Origin: Bacteroidota bacterium
GTDB lineage: Bacteria; Bacteroidota; Bacteroidia; Flavobacteriales_F; PHOS-HE28
Length of the DNA stretch: 18,200 nt
Assembly (NCBI GenBank): GCA_963169595.1
Contig: CAUJFM010000190.1
Span: 1 to 18,200, forward strand
Direction: 5' to 3'
The position numbers were made by a program, and so were the translations under genes. The notes below the pieces were generated by a model, which worked only from the letters and a program-made list of their open reading frames with translations, did no database searches and was not told where the DNA came from. Of this stretch, positions 14,845 to 18,200 are shown piece after piece. Every line of letters starts with the position of its first letter. Positions within the stretch are counted from its first letter, which is position 1.

Positions 14845-17286
14845 ATGCTCCGTTCCATTTCCGCCAGCCTGTCGCTGGCCACTCTGCTTCTTAGCGGGCT
14901 CGTGCCCCCTGCGGCCTCGGCCCAACATGCCTGCCGTGCCTCCAAACAGGGCCTCGGAGCGAACCTGTTGAAGGATGGTCCGCTGGCCCAATGGCCGGTG
15001 GACCTGCTCCATCAGCATCTCGAACTGGACCTCACACAGGGCAACATCATTGCCGGAGCCACCACCCTCACCCTGGTGCCCCGAGGCGAGGCGACCACCA
15101 CCGTGCCCCTTCATCTGGCCGCACTGAATGTTGATTCGGTGACCTCGCCGGATGGTGCATTGACCTACTCCCATGTGGGGCATGACCTGAGCATCACCCT
15201 GCCCGCCGCGGCATCCCCAGCGGATACCGTGGAACTGACCGTGCACTACCACGGCGACCCCGTGACGGACCCCAGTGGCTTCGGTGGGTTCTACACCTCC
15301 CCGGCGCTCACCTACAACCTGGGCGTAGCCTTCCAGACCATCCCCCACTCGTTCGGACGGGCCTGGTTCCCCTGCGTGGACAACTTCACCGAGCGGAGCA
15401 GCTACAGCTTCAGCATCAAGACCCATGGCGGCCGAGGCAGCTGGTGCAACGGGGAACGCACCGGGATCTCCCTGCTGGGGGGCGACACCATCGTGACCCA
15501 CTGGCACATCGAAGAGCCGATCCCCTCCTACCTCGTCTCCGTTGCGGCGGCCAACTACCGGGAGGTCCACGACAGCTATACCAGCATTTCGGGTCAGCAG
15601 ATACCGGTAAAACTGGTGGCCGCGGCCGCGGATACGGCGGCCATGAAGAGCTCCTTCCTTCACCTGCCGGATGCTTTTGATGCGTTCGAGCATTGGTTCG
15701 GCGCCTACAACTGGAACAAGGTGGGCTATGTGCTGACCACCGAGGGCGCCATGGAGCACAGCACGAGCATCCACTACCCCCGGTCCATCGCCAACGGCAC
15801 CCTGTCCTACGAGAACATCATGGCGCACGAGCTGGCCCACCAATGGTTCGGCGACCTCGTCACCTGTGAACGTGCCGAGGAGATGTACCTCAATGAAGGC
15901 TTCGCCGAGTACCTCAGCTACCTGTTCCTCGAGGCGGTCTATGGACGGCCGCGGTATCTGGCGGACATGCGGACGAACCACCGGCAGATGCTGCAGCAGG
16001 CCCACCTGCTCGACCAGGGGTGGTGGGCGCTCGCCGATGTGCCGCAGCAATGGACCTATGGCGAACACAGCTATAACAAGGGCGCGGATGTGATCCACAC
16101 CCTGCGTGGCTACCTCGACGACAGCCTCTTCCGCAGCGGCATGACCAGTTTCCTGCAGGCCAATGCGTTCAAGCCGGTGAACAGCGCGATGCTGCGCGAC
16201 CACCTGACCCAGTTCACGGGCAAGGACATGACGGACTTCTTCAATGACTGGATCTTCCAACCGGGCTGGGCGGCCTTCGAGGTGGATTCGTTCCGTGTGT
16301 CCCCTCCGCCCACACCCGGTGCCGCGCATCCGGTGACCATCCACATCACCCAAAAGCAACGCGGACCATCGCAGCCCTACAACAACGTCCCGCTGACGGT
16401 GACCTGCTTGGATGCCGCAGGGAATGTCTGGTCCACGACCGAACCCGTCCACGTGAGCGGACCGCAAAGCTCCGTGAGCGTTCTTTCTCCCCTGGTGCCA
16501 AAGTGGATCGTGCTCAACACCGATGAGCGCATCAGCCAGGCAGTGACCTTCGACATGGACACGTTGACGGTACCCGGAACGGTGAGCTATTACCACACCG
16601 ACCTGCGCCTCACCGTGGTGCAGACGCCGCAGCCCTTCACCGTGTACACCGAGGAATACTGGGTGGCCGCGGATGAGGCCACCGATGCGCCCTTCGCCTA
16701 CGTGGTCTCACCCGACCGCTACTGGCGCATCACCGGGGCCTTCCCGGAAGGAGCACAGGTCAATGCGCGCTTCAGCTATGATGGGCGTCCGAACATCTCC
16801 TCGCCCCTTGACCCCGGGCTGATGCAGGACTTTGAGGGCGTGAGCTTCACCGAGGACAGCCTGGTGCTGCTCCATCGTCCGGATGCCAGCTGGCCTTGGT
16901 CGCGCTTCCCACAGCAGACGCTGAGCGTGCTCGGCAATCCCGACGACCGCATCGGGCGCATCGACATCACCAATATGAAGGCTGGTGAATACGTGCTGGC
17001 CTGGCGAAAAAGCGCCGTGGGGATCGGCGAGCATGCCGACCACATGTCACCGTGGACCATTGCGCCCAACCCGGCCACCGACCTGCTGCAGGTGACCTCC
17101 ACCGATGCCGATCGCCGCGGTGTACTTGAGCTGATCGACAGCAGTGGCCGGACGGTCCGCTCCACACCGGTGCAGGGCCGCGCCGCGGTCATGCAGGTAT
17201 CGGACCTTGCTTCTGGTACCTATCAGCTTCGCTTCATCGATGCCCGCCAAGGCCGCCAACCGATCGGGCCGGTGATGGTGAAGTGA
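14845..17286 (+). CDS. Secreted M1 family zinc metallopeptidase with type A T9SS sorting domain
   Basis: The 813-residue protein begins with a signal peptide (SLATLLLSGLVPPAASAQ); ATG 14845 is chosen because upstream in-frame starts such as 14710 would bury it. An N-terminal beta domain (about 45-230) precedes the gluzincin catalytic domain. Zinc ligands are visible as HELAH at 328-332 and Glu351 in NEGFAEY, with the family's 18-residue spacing. Glu329 is the catalytic base and Tyr410 (SYNKGAD) a likely transition-state stabiliser. The exopeptidase motif reads GAMEH (301-305) instead of GAMEN. Beta-rich domains follow, and residues about 733-813 (PWTIAPNPATDLLQV, then ELIDSSGRTVRS, LASGTYQLRF) form a type A T9SS sorting domain, so release or attachment at the cell surface is predicted. 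M1 enzymes remove N-terminal residues from peptides, suggesting nutrient peptide processing; substrate preference is not readable. Confidence 0.92.
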   Translation: MLRSISASLSLATLLLSGLVPPAASAQHACRASKQGLGANLLKDGPLAQWPVDLLHQHLELDLTQGNIIAGATTLTLVPRGEATTTVPLHLAALNVDSVTSPDGALTYSHVGHDLSITLPAAASPADTVELTVHYHGDPVTDPSGFGGFYTSPALTYNLGVAFQTIPHSFGRAWFPCVDNFTERSSYSFSIKTHGGRGSWCNGERTGISLLGGDTIVTHWHIEEPIPSYLVSVAAANYREVHDSYTSISGQQIPVKLVAAAADTAAMKSSFLHLPDAFDAFEHWFGAYNWNKVGYVLTTEGAMEHSTSIHYPRSIANGTLSYENIMAHELAHQWFGDLVTCERAEEMYLNEGFAEYLSYLFLEAVYGRPRYLADMRTNHRQMLQQAHLLDQGWWALADVPQQWTYGEHSYNKGADVIHTLRGYLDDSLFRSGMTSFLQANAFKPVNSAMLRDHLTQFTGKDMTDFFNDWIFQPGWAAFEVDSFRVSPPPTPGAAHPVTIHITQKQRGPSQPYNNVPLTVTCLDAAGNVWSTTEPVHVSGPQSSVSVLSPLVPKWIVLNTDERISQAVTFDMDTLTVPGTVSYYHTDLRLTVVQTPQPFTVYTEEYWVAADEATDAPFAYVVSPDRYWRITGAFPEGAQVNARFSYDGRPNISSPLDPGLMQDFEGVSFTEDSLVLLHRPDASWPWSRFPQQTLSVLGNPDDRIGRIDITNMKAGEYVLAWRKSAVGIGEHADHMSPWTIAPNPATDLLQVTSTDADRRGVLELIDSSGRTVRSTPVQGRAAVMQVSDLASGTYQLRFIDARQGRQPIGPVMVK

Positions 17287-17304
17287 CCCCATTGGACTGG
17301 AACG

Positions 17305-17332
17305 AACGAAGGGGCCCGAGGGCCCCTTCGTT
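17305..17332. terminator. Strong, possibly bidirectional hairpin terminator
   Basis: AACGAAGGGGCC (17305-17316) and GGCCCCTTCGTT (17321-17332) form a perfect 12-base-pair stem with loop CGAG. The plus strand continues TTATT and the minus strand runs into TTCGTTCGTTCC, so a modest T-rich tail exists on both sides. It lies between the convergent M1 peptidase and enolase genes, as expected for a shared terminator. Confidence 0.85.
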
Positions 17333-17351
17333 ATTCATGGTGCGTTGACGA

Positions 17352-18200
17352 TCAGCCGACGTAGCGCAGGCCCCGGCCGGGATAGAGCGCTGCAGCGCCC
17401 AGTTGCTCCTCGATGCGCAGCAGTTGATTGTACTTGGCGATCCGATCGCTGCGGCTGGCACTGCCCGTCTTGATCATGCCACAGTTGAGCGCCACGGCCA
17501 GATCGGCGATGGTGCTGTCCTCCGTTTCACCACTGCGGTGGCTCATGATGCTGGTGAAGCCGGCGCGGTGCGCCATCTCCACGGCCTCGATGGTCTCGGT
17601 GAGCGTGCCGATCTGGTTCACCTTCACCAGGATGCTATTGCCCACGCCCTTCTTGATGCCCTCGGCCAGGCGCTTCGTGTTGGTCACGAACAGGTCGTCG
17701 CCCACCAACTGCACACGGTCACCGATCGTCTCGGTCAGCAGCTTCCAACCCTCCCAATCATCCTCGGACATGCCGTCCTCGATGCTCACGATGGGATAGC
17801 GCTTGGCCCAATCGGCCCACATGGCCACCATCTCCTGGCTGGTGAGCACGTCACCGGTGCTCTCCAGCGTGTAGCGCTTCTTCTCCGCGCTGTAGAACTC
17901 GGTGCTCGCACAGTCCAAGGCCAGCACGATATCCTCCCCGGGCTTGTAACCGGCCGTTTCGATGGCCTGCATCACCAGCTTCAGGGCCTCCTCGTTGCTG
18001 GGCAGGTCCGGTGCGAAACCGCCTTCATCGCCCACGTTGGTGCTGAGACCCTTGTTCTTCAGCACGGACTTCAGGCTGTGGAACACCTCGGCACCCATGC
18101 GCAGTCCTTCGGCGAAATGCTTCGCGCCGACGGGCATGATCATGAACTCCTGCACGTCCACCTTGTTGTCCGCGTGCGCACCACCGTTGAGGATATTCAT
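17352..18200 (-). CDS. eno: Enolase, N-terminal part beyond the window
   Basis: This is the C-terminal 282 residues of phosphopyruvate hydratase, which converts 2-phosphoglycerate to phosphoenolpyruvate in glycolysis. The frame is open to the window edge; the ATG at 18200 is internal, and comparison with E. coli enolase numbering suggests about 150 residues are missing. Active-site residues align well: His9 (GGAHADN), Glu59 (GDEGGFAP), the magnesium ligands Asp96 (LALDCAS), Glu141 (SIEDGMSEDDW) and Asp168 (LVGDDLF), and catalytic Lys193 (LVKVNQIGTL). The MSHRSGETED and KTGSASRSDR signatures are intact. A cytoplasmic housekeeping gene with no sign of damage; its promoter lies outside the window. 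Confidence 0.97.
   Translation of the reverse strand: MNILNGGAHADNKVDVQEFMIMPVGAKHFAEGLRMGAEVFHSLKSVLKNKGLSTNVGDEGGFAPDLPSNEEALKLVMQAIETAGYKPGEDIVLALDCASTEFYSAEKKRYTLESTGDVLTSQEMVAMWADWAKRYPIVSIEDGMSEDDWEGWKLLTETIGDRVQLVGDDLFVTNTKRLAEGIKKGVGNSILVKVNQIGTLTETIEAVEMAHRAGFTSIMSHRSGETEDSTIADLAVALNCGMIKTGSASRSDRIAKYNQLLRIEEQLGAAALYPGRGLRYVG

Noticed and set aside
14758..16596. Open frame of over 600 codons on the minus strand opposite the M1 peptidase
   Set aside because: The plus strand encodes an unmistakable peptidase with intact catalytic motifs; the antisense product is His/Gly/Arg-rich and low in recognisable structure.

Overview
The window reads as a densely coding, GC-rich Bacteroidota chromosome segment, most like a high-GC Flavobacteriales relative. 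The evidence is type IX secretion (T9SS) sorting domains of both kinds (type A and type B), a PorP/SprF-family outer-membrane protein, SprB repeats, a GWxTD lipoprotein, near absence of canonical Shine-Dalgarno sites, and promoter boxes of the Bacteroidota TAnnTTTG type. I did not compute GC content and I do not assign a species. No rRNA, tRNA, CRISPR array, insertion sequence or integrase was seen.

Layout. Positions 1-1251 hold the C-terminal part of a BamA/TamA-like outer-membrane barrel protein whose start lies off the left edge. A compact same-strand group follows: an exported L,D-transpeptidase (1340-1978), rmuC (2006-3331), a GWxTD lipoprotein overlapping rmuC by 4 bases (3328-4608), and an RlmB/TrmH-type RNA 2'-O-methyltransferase (4671-5417).

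The centre (5524-13189) is a three-gene cell-surface module. It consists of a giant adhesin of about 1605 residues with 18 SprB-type repeats and a type B T9SS sorting domain, a PorP/SprF protein that starts on the last base of the adhesin gene, and, 11 bases later, a lipoprotein with the TPR / beta-propeller / carboxypeptidase-regulatory / OmpA order known from PorE. The likely logic is a secreted repeat adhesin, its outer-membrane partner, and a peptidoglycan anchor, encoded together.

Convergent to this module is an all-helical protein of unknown function (14733-13186, minus); the two stop codons share one CTAG. A 111-base divergent promoter region separates it from a secreted M1 metallopeptidase with a type A T9SS sorting domain (14845-17286). 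A strong hairpin terminator (17305-17332) then separates the peptidase from a convergent, 5'-truncated enolase gene (18200-17352).

The most interesting signal is in the adhesin. Each repeat carries two cysteines in fixed positions, except that the first repeat lacks only the second one and the last repeat lacks only the first one. The one nearest-neighbour scheme that leaves no cysteine unpaired joins cysteine A of repeat n to cysteine B of repeat n+1, which predicts a covalent inter-domain disulfide ladder along the whole filament. The same stretch of about 1,465 residues contains only one lysine and one arginine.
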